From DASUKL01 sp036278755 (GTDB lineage: Bacteria; Chloroflexota; Limnocylindria; Limnocylindrales; CSP1-4): 14,660 bases of DNA. The DNA is taken from positions 1-14,660 of the forward strand of contig DASUKL010000049.1 in NCBI GenBank assembly GCA_036278755.1. Direction: 5' to 3'. Below are positions 13,606 through 14,660 of the stretch, piece by piece. Each line of letters starts with the position of its first letter. Within the stretch, counting starts at the first letter, position 1. Below the pieces are notes generated by a model. It had not been told where the DNA came from. It did no database searches and was given only the letters and a program-made list of their open reading frames with translations. The position numbers and the translations under genes were made by a program.

Positions 13606-14660
13606 GGGCGGCCTCCTCGACGACGCGGCGGCCGTCGTCCGTCTCGACCCGGGGGGGATGCTGGGCGCCGTCGCCTCCCTGCCCGACCAGCTCCTGGACG
13701 CCTGGCAGCGCAGCCGCGGGCTCGCGCTCGGGCCGGCGCACCGGGCCGCGACGTCCGTGGCCGTGTTGGGCATGGGCGGCTCGGCCATCGGGGCCGACCT
13801 CGTGCGGGGCATCTTCGACGACCGCCTGAGCGTGCCCCTGGTGGCCGTGCGCGACTACGTCCTGCCGGCCTGGGTGGGCCCGACGACACTCGTCGTCGCC
13901 TCGTCGTACAGCGGGGCCACCGAGGAGACCGTGGCGGCCCTGGCGGCGGCCCTCGAACGGCACGCTCCCGTCGTGGTGCTGACCACCGGCGGGCCGCTCC
14001 TCGAGGTGGCCCGCCAGGCCGACCTGCCCTGCCTGGCCTTCCCCGGCGGTGGGCAGCCGCGGGCCGCGGTCGGCTACGCCGTGGGCCTCCTGGCCGGGAC
14101 CCTCGAACGGGCCGGCCGATTGGATCTCGAGACGGCCGAGGTGGAGGCCGCCGCGGCGGCTACCGGCGCGGCACTGACGACCTTCGGGCCGCACCGGGCG
14201 ACGGCCGTCAACCCGGCCAAGCAGCTGGCCTGGACGCTCCTGGACCGGCTGCCGATCGTCGTCGGCAGCGGGGCCCTGGCCGCCGTGGCCCGGCGCTGGA
14301 AGACGCAGCTCAACGAGAACGGTAAGTCGGCCGCCATCTTCGATGAGCTGCCCGAGGCCGACCACAACAGCGTCGTGGGCTTCGGCCATCCCGAATGGCA
14401 GGCCGAGCAGGTCCACGCCGTCTTCCTGGCCAGCGCGCTCGACCACCCCCGGGACCGCCTCCGGGCGGCCCTCACCCGGGAGCTGCTCGACGAGGTCCGG
14501 GTCGGTCACAGCCAGCTCGAGCTGCCCGGCACGAGCCGCCTGGAAGCAGGCCTGGCGGGGGTCGCGGCGGGCGACCTGGTGAGCGTCTACCTAGGCCTCC
14601 TCTACGGCATCGACCCGACGCCGGTGGCCATCCTGGGCCGCCTCAAGGAGCGCCTCGCCG
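13595..14660 (+). CDS. Bifunctional phosphoglucose/phosphomannose isomerase (SIS domain), 3' partial
   Basis: An open frame of 355 codons runs off the window end. It interconverts glucose-6-phosphate, fructose-6-phosphate and mannose-6-phosphate, supplying the mutase gene before it. The N-terminal SIS domain has VLGMGGSAIGADLVRG (57-72), the phosphate loop SSYSGATEET (103-112) and TTGGPLLEVA (130-139). QPRAAVGY (154-161) holds the conserved Arg156. The second SIS half has KTQLNENGKSAAIFDELPEADHNSVVGF (236-263) with Glu241 and His257 at catalytic positions. DPTPVAILGRLKERL (340-354) carries Thr342 and Lys351, which match the Thr/Lys that allow mannose-6-phosphate use in archaeal PGI/PMI. Members normally end close to this point, so little is missing. 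GTG 13595 overlaps the mutase stop by 11 bases and has GGGGAG (13579-13584) before it. ATG 13658 is in frame but would remove the conserved LDDAAAVVRLDPGGML segment. Confidence 0.93.
   Translation, partial: MAAEGGLLDDAAAVVRLDPGGMLGAVASLPDQLLDAWQRSRGLALGPAHRAATSVAVLGMGGSAIGADLVRGIFDDRLSVPLVAVRDYVLPAWVGPTTLVVASSYSGATEETVAALAAALERHAPVVVLTTGGPLLEVARQADLPCLAFPGGGQPRAAVGYAVGLLAGTLERAGRLDLETAEVEAAAAATGAALTTFGPHRATAVNPAKQLAWTLLDRLPIVVGSGALAAVARRWKTQLNENGKSAAIFDELPEADHNSVVGFGHPEWQAEQVHAVFLASALDHPRDRLRAALTRELLDEVRVGHSQLELPGTSRLEAGLAGVAAGDLVSVYLGLLYGIDPTPVAILGRLKERLA

Noticed and set aside
1..14660. CRISPR array, tRNA or rRNA genes
   Set aside because: No regularly spaced direct repeats, and no tRNA or rRNA consensus segments, were seen on either strand by eye.

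Overview
The window is very GC-rich: one sampled 60-base line inside ahcY is 75% G+C. It is densely coded, with GTG starts, overlapping stop/start codons and purine-rich ribosome binding sites. The gene set (short-type AhcY, S9 peptidase, bifunctional SIS-type phosphoglucose/phosphomannose isomerase, GWP-repeat propeller) suggests an uncultured terrestrial Chloroflexota bacterium, perhaps of the Limnocylindria/Ellin6529 type. That taxon is inference, not something the sequence proves.

Layout. (1) Positions 1-5247 hold a tightly packed plus-strand operon: a 5'-truncated MtnA/eIF2B-family protein that has lost the catalytic residues of the isomerase, a GNAT acetyltransferase, S-adenosylhomocysteinase (ahcY) and an S9 prolyl-oligopeptidase-family peptidase. 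(2) After 81 bases containing a strong hairpin come metK (5329-6552) and mannose-1-phosphate guanylyltransferase (6569-7633). (3) Positions 7634-12060 form an accessory block: a secreted C39-like cysteine peptidase with clearly lower GC and a frameshift between signal peptide and catalytic domain, an ECF sigma factor overlapping a single-pass membrane beta-propeller protein (candidate anti-sigma/sensor), and on the minus strand a Phd-type antitoxin/PIN-domain toxin pair. (4) Positions 12124-14660 return to core metabolism with a phosphoglucomutase/phosphomannomutase and the start of a bifunctional phosphoglucose/phosphomannose isomerase, cut by the window end.

How the genes work together. MetK makes S-adenosylmethionine, and AhcY hydrolyses the S-adenosylhomocysteine left by methyl transfer, so region 1-2 is an activated-methyl-cycle cluster. 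The phosphomannose isomerase, phosphomannomutase and ManC-type enzymes together give fructose-6-P to mannose-6-P to mannose-1-P to GDP-mannose. That pathway set appears to be split by the accessory block. The most interesting items are the catalytically altered MtnA homologue, the cysteine-free eight-repeat GWP propeller coupled to an ECF sigma factor, and the frameshifted C39 peptidase. No CRISPR array, tRNA, rRNA, transposase or integrase was seen.
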